From positions 3,360,001-3,424,000 of the forward strand of contig NZ_CP095075.1 of assembly GCF_022921115.1 (NCBI RefSeq): a stretch of DNA of 64,000 nucleotides. The letters run 5' to 3'. Below the pieces are notes generated by a model. The model searched no databases. It was given only the letters and a program-made list of their open reading frames with translations, and was not told where the DNA came from. This document shows, one piece after another, positions 34,048-42,426 of this stretch; within the stretch, counting starts at the first letter, position 1; every line of letters begins with the position of its first letter. Source of the stretch: Halobacillus amylolyticus. GTDB lineage: Bacteria > Bacillota > Bacilli > Bacillales > Halobacillaceae. Both the position numbers and the translations under genes were made by a program.

Positions 34048-34210
34048 TTTGTTATCTCCTCTTTAAAATTTTTTCATTCATATATATTATCGTGTTGAAA
34101 ACCAATTTTGGTGTCATAAGTCGCACAACTTTTTAAAATATTGTAAAAAATTGAAATAATTATTCCCTTTTTGTGGTGCATAGGTAATAATAGGAATGTG
34201 CACAATTTAT

Positions 34211-34226
34211 TATTGAATATTCAATA
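34211..34226. promoter_or_regulatory. 16-bp perfect palindrome between divergent sigma genes
   Basis: TATTGAATATTCAATA is fully self-complementary and ends 11 bases before the ATG of the right-hand sigma gene. It is a candidate operator or autoregulatory site. Confidence 0.45.
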
Positions 34227-34237
34227 GAAAGAAGAAC

Positions 34238-34708
34238 ATGATGAACCATCAGTACGAAGATTATCAAGGGCTCGTTTACACTGTGTTAAAGAAATTGAAC
34301 ATGAAGAAGCCTTACGAGGATTACATTCAGGATGCCTATTTCATTTATGATCAATGTATGAAAAATTACGACTCCACAAAGTCCAACTTTTCTACCTATT
34401 TCACGATTCAGTTGACTTTCTATTACATGTCATTATTTCGCAAGCAAAGGGATCAATCGTCACGGTTATCACTCTTGGGTCACTGTAGTAAGGATTCTTT
34501 TACACCTGATCCTATCTTAGATTGGATCTCCCTGCATGATATTTTCTATTATTGCGACTTGACGGAATTTGAAAAGAGTGTAGTTCGGCTAACATTAGGC
34601 GGCTGTACAGTTGGAGAAATTTCTGAAGCTGAATCTGTAAGCGAGACGACCGTGAAGCGAGCGAGGAAAATGATTAAAGAGAAGACGAGGAAGCATTTAA
34701 TTATTTAA
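34238..34708 (+). CDS. Small sigma-70-family RNA polymerase sigma factor B
   Basis: 156 residues and a diverged relative of the minus-strand neighbour: region 2 (YIQDAYFIYDQCMKNYDSTK, then SNFSTYFTIQLTFYYMSLFR) shares the FSTY core, and region 4 ends with the helix-turn-helix EISEAESVSETTVKRARKMI. The region 2 helix is unusually aromatic, so promoter melting residues may differ. The ribosome site is weak (GAAAGAAGAAC). The divergent arrangement suggests co-regulation or cross-regulation of the pair. Confidence 0.8.
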   Translation: MMNHQYEDYQGLVYTVLKKLNMKKPYEDYIQDAYFIYDQCMKNYDSTKSNFSTYFTIQLTFYYMSLFRKQRDQSSRLSLLGHCSKDSFTPDPILDWISLHDIFYYCDLTEFEKSVVRLTLGGCTVGEISEAESVSETTVKRARKMIKEKTRKHLII

Positions 34709-35020
34709 TCGATGATTTTTTCCGGTAACGGTTATGAAGAGACGATGACGGCCCCGGGGGAGAGCGCCCTCTGATGATTAAACATTTAATCAGTGGAGGC
34801 ATCCAGAACCTATTTTTGTCAATCTACGCGTCACACTTCTATGCAAAATGCATTACCAATACCTTGTCTGGCTTCAACCAATTCTAAGAAAAGTAGATGA
34901 AATGGCAAGGCTAACGTTTACTCCCCTTTTATAAAAAATTGTCGTATTCTTGCTGTCTATGTCATTTCTAGTTATAATAGACCATAGACAAATGACAGAA
35001 TCTGGAGTGAACAAATTACT
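34709..35020 (+). promoter_or_regulatory. Intergenic region with LCP-gene promoter
   Basis: -35 TTGCTG (34950-34955), a 17-base spacer and -10 TATAAT (34973-34978) give a convincing sigma-A promoter. Around it, TGTCTATG (34954-34961) pairs with CATAGACA (34983-34990), and TGTCATTT (34960-34967) with AAATGACA (34990-34997), as interleaved inverted repeats. A small palindrome GATTAAACATTTAATC lies near 34777. No gene is seen. Confidence 0.6.
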
Positions 35021-35974
35021 ATGAAACGTTCGGATAAACACAAGAAAAAGAGGCGGAAGTGGTGGAAAGTTCCTCTTATCCTATTAGTCTTGCTACTACT
35101 AGGTGGAGGTACCTACCTTTACACCATTTACGCCGGGGCAAAAAGCACGGTTGATGAAAAGATGCATGAAAAGGTAGCTTCCATTGATCATGAAGCGGCA
35201 GAAAAGAAAATAACCCAAGAAGAACCTTTAAATATTCTTTTGATGGGTGTCGATGAACGAAAAGGCGACCGTGGAAGATCAGATGCTCTAATGGTCCTTT
35301 CCCTAGATCCTGCCAACAACCGCAGCCAGTTGATAAGCATTCCACGTGATACAAGAACAACACTTGTCGGCGATGACCCCAAAGCAGGAACCAAGGACAA
35401 GATTAATCATGCGTATGCATTTGGCGGCACGGACATGGCTATCAGGACGGTAGAGAATTTTCTGAATGTCGAAATGGATTATTACGTCAAGATAAATATG
35501 CAGGGCCTTTCTAAAATGGTTGATGCTGTTGGTGGAATTACCGTTAACAATTCACTAGATTGGTATGATACCGGTTATTACAAAGAAGGCTATCACTATG
35601 AAAAAGGTAAAATCACTCTTAATGGTCCGCAAACGATGGGATATGTACGCATGAGATACCAGGATCCAAGGGGTGATGCGGGTAGAAACGAACGTCAGCG
35701 GCAAGTCATTAAAGCGATTGTTGATAAAGGGGCGAGCATTAGTTCCGTGAATCGAATCGGAGAAATGATGGATGTGCTAGGTAATAACGTAACAACCAAT
35801 ATGAATTTCAGCGCCATGAAGAATATCGTGCTAAATTACCGTAGTGCCCAACAGAACATGGAAACGTATCAAATGACTGGGACAGGTACGAAAATCGGTG
35901 GTGTGTACTATCTACAAGTCTCTGACCAGGAAGTTCAAGAAGTTCACAATATGATTACGGAATATAGTTCTTAA
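35021..35974 (+). CDS. LytR-CpsA-Psr family wall-polymer ligase
   Basis: A 317-residue membrane-anchored enzyme that attaches teichoic acid or capsule from undecaprenyl pyrophosphate to peptidoglycan. After a highly basic N-terminus comes one membrane segment (about 15-37), then the LCP domain: NILLMGVDERKGDRGRSDAL, LISIPRDTRT, KINHAYAFGG, DAVGGITVNN and MRYQDPRGDAGRNERQRQV, including the conserved Arg and Asp residues that bind pyrophosphate. It stands alone with its own promoter and terminator. It could attach the polysaccharide made by the locus at 1-18000, which is inference. Confidence 0.93.
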   Translation: MKRSDKHKKKRRKWWKVPLILLVLLLLGGGTYLYTIYAGAKSTVDEKMHEKVASIDHEAAEKKITQEEPLNILLMGVDERKGDRGRSDALMVLSLDPANNRSQLISIPRDTRTTLVGDDPKAGTKDKINHAYAFGGTDMAIRTVENFLNVEMDYYVKINMQGLSKMVDAVGGITVNNSLDWYDTGYYKEGYHYEKGKITLNGPQTMGYVRMRYQDPRGDAGRNERQRQVIKAIVDKGASISSVNRIGEMMDVLGNNVTTNMNFSAMKNIVLNYRSAQQNMETYQMTGTGTKIGGVYYLQVSDQEVQEVHNMITEYSS

Positions 35975-35976
35975 TG

Positions 35977-36015
35977 ACAAGGCTGTCTCTTAGTAGGAGG
36001 CAGCCTTGTTCTTTA
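35977..36015. terminator. Terminator after the LCP gene
   Basis: Arms ACAAGGCTG (35977-35985) and CAGCCTTGT (36001-36009) followed by TCTTT. It also lies just past the stop of the minus-strand small ORF at 36033, so it could serve both strands. Confidence 0.8.
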
Positions 36016-36032
36016 TACTTAGAAACTTTGAA

Positions 36033-36122
36033 CTACCTCTGAGTAAAAACGATAAGAAGGACGACAATGATCCAAAACGGAACACACATAAACAGTGCAT
36101 TTCTAAATCCTTTTACAAACAT
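36033..36122 (-). CDS. 29-residue single-pass small membrane protein
   Basis: ATG at 36122 has GAGGTG seven bases upstream. The product starts MFVKGFRNALFMC and continues as one hydrophobic segment (VPFWIIVVLLIVF), ending TQR. A short basic N-terminus, one helix and a charged end are typical of Bacillaceae small membrane proteins. Function unknown. No partner gene is visible. Confidence 0.5.
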   Translation of the reverse strand: MFVKGFRNALFMCVPFWIIVVLLIVFTQR

Positions 36123-36234
36123 GACCTTACACCTCATTCTTTGATGCTTTTAACATTGTTGCTACATGTATAGATCTATATACATTAGTCGTGTGAGAAG
36201 AGGGGGACGATTCAGTTTGAAGGAAAAACTCAGA

Positions 36235-36530
36235 GTCGCCGCTAGGAACGACCAACCGCGAATTACGTGAGGAAACAGGATATCAGGCGGAGAATGGGTA
36301 TCTCTTGGGTTACTCCATCCTTTAGCAGGATCTACATCTGAAGCGATTCACCTTTTTGCAGCGAAGGCCGTTTCCAGGACTGGGGATCAGGCTCTTGAAC
36401 TGAGTGAAGAGATTGAGATGCAGCTGGTTGATATGAGTGAATTGTATGCGCTAATTTGGAAGTGGTGATTTCAGACATGGAGCGGGATCTGCTGCTGTTC
36501 TGGGGTGTTTGGATGGTTGATACTGATAAT
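36235..36530 (+). pseudogene. Decayed Nudix hydrolase
   Basis: The Nudix box remnant TTNRELREETGYQAENGYLL (36248-36307) is followed, after a frame change near 36325, by PLAGSTSEAIHLFAAKAV and SEEIEMQLVDMSELYALI (stop at 36466-36468). A further frame carries VVISDMERDLLLFWGVW. The order matches an ADP-ribose-type Nudix enzyme. The N-terminal part before the box is lost, and at least two frameshifts make it non-functional. Confidence 0.75.
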
Positions 36531-36612
36531 ATATGTAAGATAAATTCTCCATGTTGTCTTGAACCAATATGAAACTGAATTTTACTATTTAATTTAGCTT
36601 TTGTGAAAAATA

Positions 36613-36760
36613 TGGTATAATTAAATCAGAAACAGGATACACATAAGAAAAGGAGATCACAGCGCCAACTGCGATCCCTTAGATAGTTGCTCTTGATTAG
36701 GGCAAGGCTATTCGTGAAAATAGACACTCCCCGTTATCCAGACAGGGTGTCTATTTTTTT
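36613..36760 (+). ncRNA. Putative antitoxin RNA of type I toxin locus 1
   Basis: An extended -10 promoter TGGTATAAT (36613-36621) predicts a transcript from about 36628 to the hairpin with arms 36721-36729 and 36745-36753 and a T7 run (36754-36760). Its 3' end overlaps the 3' end of the toxin message transcribed from the other strand. This is the arrangement of txpA/ratA and bsrE/SR5 in B. subtilis. Expression has not been shown; this is inference from layout. Confidence 0.55.
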
Positions 36761-36849
36761 ACGCGTATTATCGCCACTATTAAGGCAATCAATGTTACAT
36801 TCAAGGTACTAAAGGCTATAGCAACCATCAATGCTTCATAGACGCTCAT
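36751..36849 (-). CDS. Hol-Tox-type small toxin, locus 1
   Basis: A 32-residue peptide beginning MSVYEALMVAIAFSTLN, with a single hydrophobic helix and a basic end (RVKK). The (M)xxYEALMxxxxFxT start is the signature of putative holin-like toxins such as TxpA/BsrG relatives, which damage the membrane when overproduced. ATG 36849 follows GAGGGGGTGAT, a very strong site. The stop codon lies within the shared bidirectional terminator, so the antisense RNA can pair with the 3' end of its mRNA. Confidence 0.75.
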   Translation of the reverse strand: MSVYEALMVAIAFSTLNVTLIALIVAIIRVKK

Positions 36850-37094
36850 GGCATCACCCCCTCTTCATTTGACATGGGGATTAGCCGACACCCTATTCAA
36901 TTCGAACAACTATCTAATTCTATTATTACATAAATGTGTTTGTATTACTTGAAAAAATAAAATTCAACGTAACATTTTTACGGTACAAACAGACAAGGAA
37001 CTTTTCTCGAAATTTCTAATTAATATAAAACTTTAATTTATAGAGGGAGGTAGCCGTATCAAAGGCAAAGGCTTGTTAATGGGGAAACACAGGA

Positions 37095-37126
37095 AGTGCT
37101 GCTAGCGGATCCTAGCAGCACTATTT
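37095..37126 (+). terminator. Perfect 11-bp hairpin
   Basis: Arms AGTGCTGCTAG (37095-37105) and CTAGCAGCACT (37112-37122), loop CGGATC, followed by ATTTTCATT. It ends whatever is transcribed across 37040-37090, where a ribosome-site-like GAGGGAGG is seen but no convincing gene. Confidence 0.7.
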
Positions 37127-37256
37127 TCATTCGCACGCTCAATGGGCAGCTTGGTGTCGAATGGGTCTTATTACGTTGAATTCTAACGTTTACGTACCCG
37201 TACATACATTGGTATGAGAGTTAGGGAGTTAAATCCCTGCCAAGGTAATGAATCAT

Positions 37257-38031
37257 TTAGTTGGATTCTTGAAATGTTTCTTGACCATATACAATTTTAC
37301 CATCAATGATTGTTGCGGCTACATCAATATCCTTAATCTTCATAGGATCCATAGCCATTGGATCATCTTCGAGAACAGCAAAGTCTGCCAGTTTTCCAAC
37401 CTCAATACTTCCTAATATATCTTCTTCAAAATTTAATGTTGCTCCGTCTATCGTCATCGTTCGTAAAGCTTTTTCTACACTAATTTTTTAATCTTCTCCC
37501 AACACGTCATCCCCCATCGTTTGGCGATTGATTGCTGCCCAAACTGAAAATAGTGGGGATATAGGAGTGATTGGGCCAATCGGAATGTAACATGTAGGGA
37601 TGGCCTCTTTTTGCAGCATCTGCTAAGGGATTAATTTGTTCTGCCCTGTCAGGTCCTAAAAAGATACGTTTATGTCTGTCACCCCCCAGTAGTAAACGTG
37701 GTTAATAAAGAAAGACCCTGCGACACAAAGTTCGTTCATCCTATTTAAGTCTTCGGTAGTCCCGTCTGGATATGCCCAATGCGGCGCCGATGGTCAGCAC
37801 GAGGTTTAGCGGGTAGAGCATATTCGTAGGCATCTAGAATAGACTCAATGGCTCGATCGCCATTTCCGTGAATAGCAATTCTAAATCCTCTTTTGTGTAG
37901 ATCAATATCTCTTCATTAAAATCTCTCCGCTTATGCAGGAGTTCTCCATAAGTCTCTGGTTCGCAGTAGTCAGGTTCTTTAAGTGCGGCGGTAATTCCTT
38001 GAATGGAACCATCCTCGCCGCTAGATAACAT
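37257..38031 (-). pseudogene. Decayed YtcJ-like amidohydrolase
   Basis: Only about the last 250 codons of a ~530-residue amidohydrolase (family 3, YtcJ type) remain, in several frames. In order: ALKEPDYCEPETYGELLHK, then IAIHGNGDRAIESILDAYEY, HRRRIGHIQTG, MNELCVAGSFFINHVYY and HSDCPITPISPLFSVWAAIN. The C-terminus is GSIEVGKLADFAVLEDDP to YGQETFQESN. The metal-site His motifs (HGNGDRA, GHIQ) are still recognisable. There are at least three frameshifts, and the 5' half has been lost. Confidence 0.8.
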
Positions 38032-38211
38032 TCTCCTAAATTTAATCTACAAAACCTAGATTCTCTCTTTCCAGCTCGTATCGACTATTTTTACGCTTGT
38101 TCTCCAAAATGTATAGAAATTTTCAAAGTTATCTAAAATTTAAATGTAAGCTTACAATACACTCCTGATAATTAGTTGGCTTAGTTAGTAATTTGAAAAT
38201 TTTAAAAGTTG

Positions 38212-38282
38212 TTGCTATTTATTTTTAATTCCGTTAGAATACAAATTATCAATTAAAGATAACTGTTACCGTATATCGGTAA
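38212..38282 (+). promoter_or_regulatory. Promoter and candidate operator of the TRAP/acyl-CoA operon
   Basis: -35 TTGCTA (38212-38217), 17 bases, -10 TAGAAT (38235-38240). Downstream, TTACCG-TATAT-CGGTAA (38266-38282) is a perfect inverted repeat placed to block transcription just after initiation. The IclR-family regulator at the operon's end is the natural candidate to bind it; this is inference. Confidence 0.6.
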
Positions 38283-38303
38283 AAGAGAAAGGTGTTTTTA
38301 AAC

Positions 38304-39452
38304 ATGAACAAATTAAAAGTACCGATAATGGGATTTACAGAAGAACAGGAAACATTTAGGAATGAAGTACGTCAGTTTATTAAAAGTGAAAAAGACACCT
38401 TTGAATCTCAAGTTGACTCATGGTTAAGTGGATATTCACCAGCGTTCTCCCAAAAGCTTGGGGAAAAGGGCTGGATTGGGATGACTTGGCCAAAGAAATA
38501 TGGTGGGAAAGAGAGAAGCTCTTTAGAACGGTATATCGTTATTGAGGAATTATTAGCGGCAGGTGCTCCAATAGCTGCGCATTGGTTTGCTGATCGACAG
38601 ACCGGTCCTTTATTTTTAAAGTTTGGAACCGATGAACAAAAGGAATTTTTCCTTCCTAAAATTGCAAAAGGCAGATGCTTTTTTTCAATAGGTTTAAGCG
38701 AGCCAAATGCTGGTTCTGATTTAGCAGCTATCAGTACAAGGGCAGAAAGGACAGAGAATGGTTGGGTTTTAAATGGGATGAAGATATGGACTAGTGGGGC
38801 ACATCTTTCCGATTATATGATCGTCCTCTGTAGAACTTCACCAAAAAACCCTGACAGGAAACATGAGGGGTTAAGTCAATTGGTTGTAGATTTGTCCAGT
38901 CCCGGCGTTACTATAAGACCCATCAAATATTTAACAGGAGAAGAACATTTTAATGAAGTGTTTTTTGAAAACGTTATCATACCTGAAGAGAACATTGTTG
39001 GGCAGGAAGGGAATGGATGGAGGCAAAGCATGGCAGAGCTTGCTTATGAGAGAAGTGGTCCTGAAAGAATATTGAGCACCTTCCCTTTATTAGAGGAATT
39101 GATTGGAACTTTAAGAGAAAATAAGGATTTTCAAGGTATGAAAGAAGCTATGAAACTGCTGTCTCAATTATATAGCTTAAGACATATGTCCATCGGAATT
39201 GCCCAATTATTAGAGGAAGGAGCGGATGTAAATACAACAGCCGCTTTAGTTAAAGATATGGGAACAAAATTTGAGAAGAATGTCGCTGAGGTTGCTCGCT
39301 TAATTATAGCGAGTAGTCCATCGATGACGTCAGAGGTTCGATTTGAAAAATTATTGGCCCAGTCCATTTTGCATGGGCCGGGATTTACTTTACGCGGTGG
39401 GACCACAGAGATTTTAAGAGGAATCGTGACGAAAGGGGTGATTGCTGAATGA
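38304..39452 (+). CDS. Acyl-CoA dehydrogenase, subunit 1
   Basis: A 382-residue FAD enzyme of the acyl-CoA dehydrogenase family that introduces an alpha,beta double bond into a CoA thioester. Seen are GWIGMTWPKKYGG, FSIGLSEPNAGSDLAAISTR (FAD/substrate loop), GWVLNGMKIWTSGAHLSDYM and the C-terminal RGGTTEILRGIVTKGVI. I chose ATG 38304 (AGAAAGGTG upstream) over the in-frame GTG 38292. Its stop overlaps the start of a second, smaller family member, so the two probably form a heteromeric dehydrogenase like those used for bulky acyl-CoAs such as steroid side chains. Confidence 0.92.
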   Translation: MNKLKVPIMGFTEEQETFRNEVRQFIKSEKDTFESQVDSWLSGYSPAFSQKLGEKGWIGMTWPKKYGGKERSSLERYIVIEELLAAGAPIAAHWFADRQTGPLFLKFGTDEQKEFFLPKIAKGRCFFSIGLSEPNAGSDLAAISTRAERTENGWVLNGMKIWTSGAHLSDYMIVLCRTSPKNPDRKHEGLSQLVVDLSSPGVTIRPIKYLTGEEHFNEVFFENVIIPEENIVGQEGNGWRQSMAELAYERSGPERILSTFPLLEELIGTLRENKDFQGMKEAMKLLSQLYSLRHMSIGIAQLLEEGADVNTTAALVKDMGTKFEKNVAEVARLIIASSPSMTSEVRFEKLLAQSILHGPGFTLRGGTTEILRGIVTKGVIAE

Positions 39453-40549
39453 GTGATATGCAGGAAATTATATTGGATTCAACCAACAAAATGTTTAAGT
39501 CCTTATGTACAAAAGAATTGATTGATCGATCAGAAGAAGGGATATTTGCAGAGGAGTTGTGGTCTGTTTTGGTTGAGTCTGGGGTAACTTCAGTCGGTGT
39601 TCCGGAATCCTTAGGGGGCACGGGGGGAGATTACAATGATGCCCTTCATATCTTACAGTTAGCTGGGAAGTTTAGTGTTCCGCTTCCTTTAGCAGAAACA
39701 TTAATGGTTCAATGGTTGTTGGCGGATCATGGGATATCGCCATCTTCAGAGATTTTGACCCTCTCCGTAAATCCTAAAAACAAGATTGAGCTAGAAGAAA
39801 CGCCCAAAGGGTACTCCGTACAGGGAAAAGCAGTGAATGTACCTTGGGCAAGACATGCAAAAAGGATAGTAGTCATAGCTAACGTAGAAGGTAAATCCAA
39901 ATTGGCTTTATTGCCATTAGATAAGGCTAATATTGAGTTTAATAGCAATCTAGCTGGGGAACCATCGGACACGATTCACTTTCAAAGTGTTGATGTAGCT
40001 GATATTTTCCTTGAGGAAGTTGATGTAGAGCAATTCAGGATGAAAGTCACTAATTTAGGAGGGTTAATAAAAATCGTAATGATGAGTGGCGCTATGGAAG
40101 CTTTATTGGAACTGAGTGTTCTTTTTTCCAAGGAACGTGAACAATTTGGGCGGCCGCTGCATCGCTTACAAGCCATTCAGCAGCACATTGCTGTATTATC
40201 TGGTGAAACAGTTGCCTCCGTTACCATTGCAAATAAAGCCATTTTAGCTTTTGGCAAAGGAGTAGATGATCATGAAATTGCTGCAGCTAAACTAAAAGTA
40301 AATGAAGCAGCTGGGAAAGTAACTGAAATTGCTCATCAGCTTCATGGGGCAATAGGAGTAACACATGAACATCGATTGAATCAAGTGACACGAAGGCTTT
40401 GGGCCTGGAGAGATGAATTTGGGAATGAAAATTACTGGGCAGATCAATTGGCTGACAAAGTCATGAACTCAAACACGGAAAGCTTATGGGAAATGATCAC
40501 GGATCATCCGGTCATAGCAAAGGTTCAATTAGGGGAGGGAATAAAATGA
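39449..40549 (+). CDS. Acyl-CoA dehydrogenase, subunit 2
   Basis: 366 residues, diverged from the first subunit. The N-terminal helical region (SVGVPESLGGTGGDYNDALH) is present. The middle domain is degenerate and lacks a clear FAD loop. The C-terminal four-helix region is conserved (REQFGRPLHRLQAIQQHIAV, HQLHGAIGVTHEHRLNQVTR). It overlaps the previous stop by ATGA. Paired genes with one degenerate member are characteristic of heterotetrameric acyl-CoA dehydrogenases, where one subunit contributes only part of the FAD site. The substrate is unknown. Confidence 0.88.
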   Translation: MSDMQEIILDSTNKMFKSLCTKELIDRSEEGIFAEELWSVLVESGVTSVGVPESLGGTGGDYNDALHILQLAGKFSVPLPLAETLMVQWLLADHGISPSSEILTLSVNPKNKIELEETPKGYSVQGKAVNVPWARHAKRIVVIANVEGKSKLALLPLDKANIEFNSNLAGEPSDTIHFQSVDVADIFLEEVDVEQFRMKVTNLGGLIKIVMMSGAMEALLELSVLFSKEREQFGRPLHRLQAIQQHIAVLSGETVASVTIANKAILAFGKGVDDHEIAAAKLKVNEAAGKVTEIAHQLHGAIGVTHEHRLNQVTRRLWAWRDEFGNENYWADQLADKVMNSNTESLWEMITDHPVIAKVQLGEGIK

Positions 40550-41352
40550 GTGATTTGATTTTTAACGTGGAAGATCATATTGCAAAAATTACATTAAATA
40601 GACCAGATCGTTTAAATGCATTTAGTGAAGAAATGATTCATTTATGGATAGAAGCATTGGAAACAGTCCGAGATTCGGACCACATCCGTGCCGTGCTGAT
40701 TAGAGGGAATGGTAAAAGCTTCTGTGCGGGCGGAGATATTAAAGAAATGATTGCTGGAAACGGATTTTACAAAAGTGAAGATGATCTGACAAGTACAGGT
40801 TTAGCAAGAAAAAATTCATTGTGGAAAAAGGTGCAAAGAATTCCTTTATTATTGGAAGAAATCGATCAGCCTGTCATTGCTCAAATGCATGGTGCAGCGT
40901 TTGGTGCAGGACTTGATATGGCACTCATGTGTGATATTCGTATTGCATCAGAAGAGATTAGATTATCTGAAAGCTATGTGAATGTAGGGTTGGTTCCAGG
41001 GGATGGGGCTGCCTATTTCTTGCCCCGATTGGTAGGTAAGGATAGAGCGCTAGATATGTTATGGACTGGTAAGGTCATTGAAGCAGAGGAAGCGAAGCAA
41101 ATGGGGTTGGTGACGTTTGTAGTCCCCCAGGATGAGATCGAGACGTTTACAGATGGTTATTTACAAAAGATTGTGAATGGGCCTCAACAAGCCATTCGAT
41201 TGACGAAAAGAGCGGTTTATCAAAGTGAAACTATGAGTTTACGCTCATCGCTGGATATGATTTCTTCTTCTATGGGGTTAGTCACTGAATTGGAAGATTA
41301 CCAGCAAGGTGTGCAGGCGGTTATGGAAAAGCGAAAAGCTACTTTCAAGTAA
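40546..41352 (+). CDS. Enoyl-CoA hydratase/isomerase family protein
   Basis: A 268-residue crotonase-fold protein that would hydrate or isomerise the enoyl-CoA made by the two dehydrogenase subunits. The oxyanion-hole segments RGNGKSFCAGGDIKEM and HGAAFGAGLDMALMCDIRIA are clear, and the following SESYVNVGLVPGDGAAYFLP holds the usual catalytic-Glu position region. ATG 40546 overlaps the upstream stop (ATGA) behind GGGGAGGG. The much longer in-frame start at 40486 lies inside the previous gene and is rejected. Confidence 0.92.
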   Translation: MSDLIFNVEDHIAKITLNRPDRLNAFSEEMIHLWIEALETVRDSDHIRAVLIRGNGKSFCAGGDIKEMIAGNGFYKSEDDLTSTGLARKNSLWKKVQRIPLLLEEIDQPVIAQMHGAAFGAGLDMALMCDIRIASEEIRLSESYVNVGLVPGDGAAYFLPRLVGKDRALDMLWTGKVIEAEEAKQMGLVTFVVPQDEIETFTDGYLQKIVNGPQQAIRLTKRAVYQSETMSLRSSLDMISSSMGLVTELEDYQQGVQAVMEKRKATFK

Positions 41353-41412
41353 GGTGACGGTGGATGTTGGTTCCCTTTGGTCTCAATAAATAATGGAGAG
41401 GGAGATTATTTT

Positions 41413-42387
41413 ATGAAAAAGATCAGCAGGTTCGGTTTGGTATTAGTAGCTATCGTTCTTATTGTAAGCGGTTGCAGTGGTGCGGCTGGAAACTCAAAAG
41501 AGAAACCTCTTGTACTTTCAACAGGAACAACCACCGGGGTCTTCTATTCATTGGGAGCCTTATTATCCACTACTTGGACTAATGAACTGGGTACACAAGT
41601 GACGTCGCAAGGTTCTAACGGAAGCGTTGATAACTTAAACTTGATGAGCCAAGGAAACGTCACGATGGGTTTTTCAACCGTAAATATGATGTATCAAGCC
41701 TATAACGGGGTTGGCAACTTTGAAGAGAATCAGTACAAAGATATTCGTGTTTTAGCGAACCTGTACCCAAACGTGAGTCATGTCATAGCGTTAGAGGGGT
41801 CTGGTATTGAGTCAGTTTCTGATATTAAAGGCAATGGATTCGTGTTTGGTGCTCCGGGAAGTGCTACAGCCATAGAATCCAAATTATTATTGGAAGCACA
41901 TGGGGTAAGTGTTGATAGTGTGAATGCGAACTACGTTGGATTTACAGAAGCTGTTGATTTATTAAGAAATGGTCAAGTAGAAGCGGCAAATATTTATACT
42001 GGTGTCCCTTCCTCGGCTGCAACGGAGCTCATCTCCACTGTTGATTCAAAAGTGCTAAGCTTTTCAGAAGATGCAATCAAAACATTAACGGATGAATCAG
42101 ACTATCCATGGAATTTTAAACATACCATCGAAGCTGGAACTTACGATAATCAACCGGAAGATATTATTACAGTCGGGCAATTTAGCGGGATCGCTGTTGA
42201 TGCAAATGTGTCGGAAGAGAAAGTTTATGAGCTGACGAAAGCATTATGGGAAAACCTTGATAAGTTGAAAGAGGGGCAGGCCGTTGCCGAGCAATTTGAT
42301 CCTGAGTTAGCCGTACAGGGGACCGCAGGCGTTCCATTACACCCGGGTGCAAAAAAATATTATAAGGAAATTGGCGTCCTTGAATAA
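41413..42387 (+). CDS. TAXI-type TRAP transporter solute-binding lipoprotein
   Basis: 324 residues, extracytoplasmic receptor of a TRAP-TAXI importer. The signal peptide ends in a lipobox LIVSGC. The mature part has the TAXI signature LSTGTTTGVFYSLGALLSTT, then VTSQGSNGSVDNLNLMSQGN, and near the C-terminus VPLHPGAKKYYKEIGVL. ATG 41413 follows GGAGAGGGAG; the upstream in-frame start at 41377 is rejected. TAXI receptors bind organic acids, often glutamate-like, C4-dicarboxylate or aromatic acids. The CoA-transferase in the operon suggests a carboxylate. Confidence 0.93.
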   Translation: MKKISRFGLVLVAIVLIVSGCSGAAGNSKEKPLVLSTGTTTGVFYSLGALLSTTWTNELGTQVTSQGSNGSVDNLNLMSQGNVTMGFSTVNMMYQAYNGVGNFEENQYKDIRVLANLYPNVSHVIALEGSGIESVSDIKGNGFVFGAPGSATAIESKLLLEAHGVSVDSVNANYVGFTEAVDLLRNGQVEAANIYTGVPSSAATELISTVDSKVLSFSEDAIKTLTDESDYPWNFKHTIEAGTYDNQPEDIITVGQFSGIAVDANVSEEKVYELTKALWENLDKLKEGQAVAEQFDPELAVQGTAGVPLHPGAKKYYKEIGVLE

Positions 42388-42426
42388 GCTCTATTTTGAC
42401 ACGACTATGAGGAGGAGGGGGAAAGG

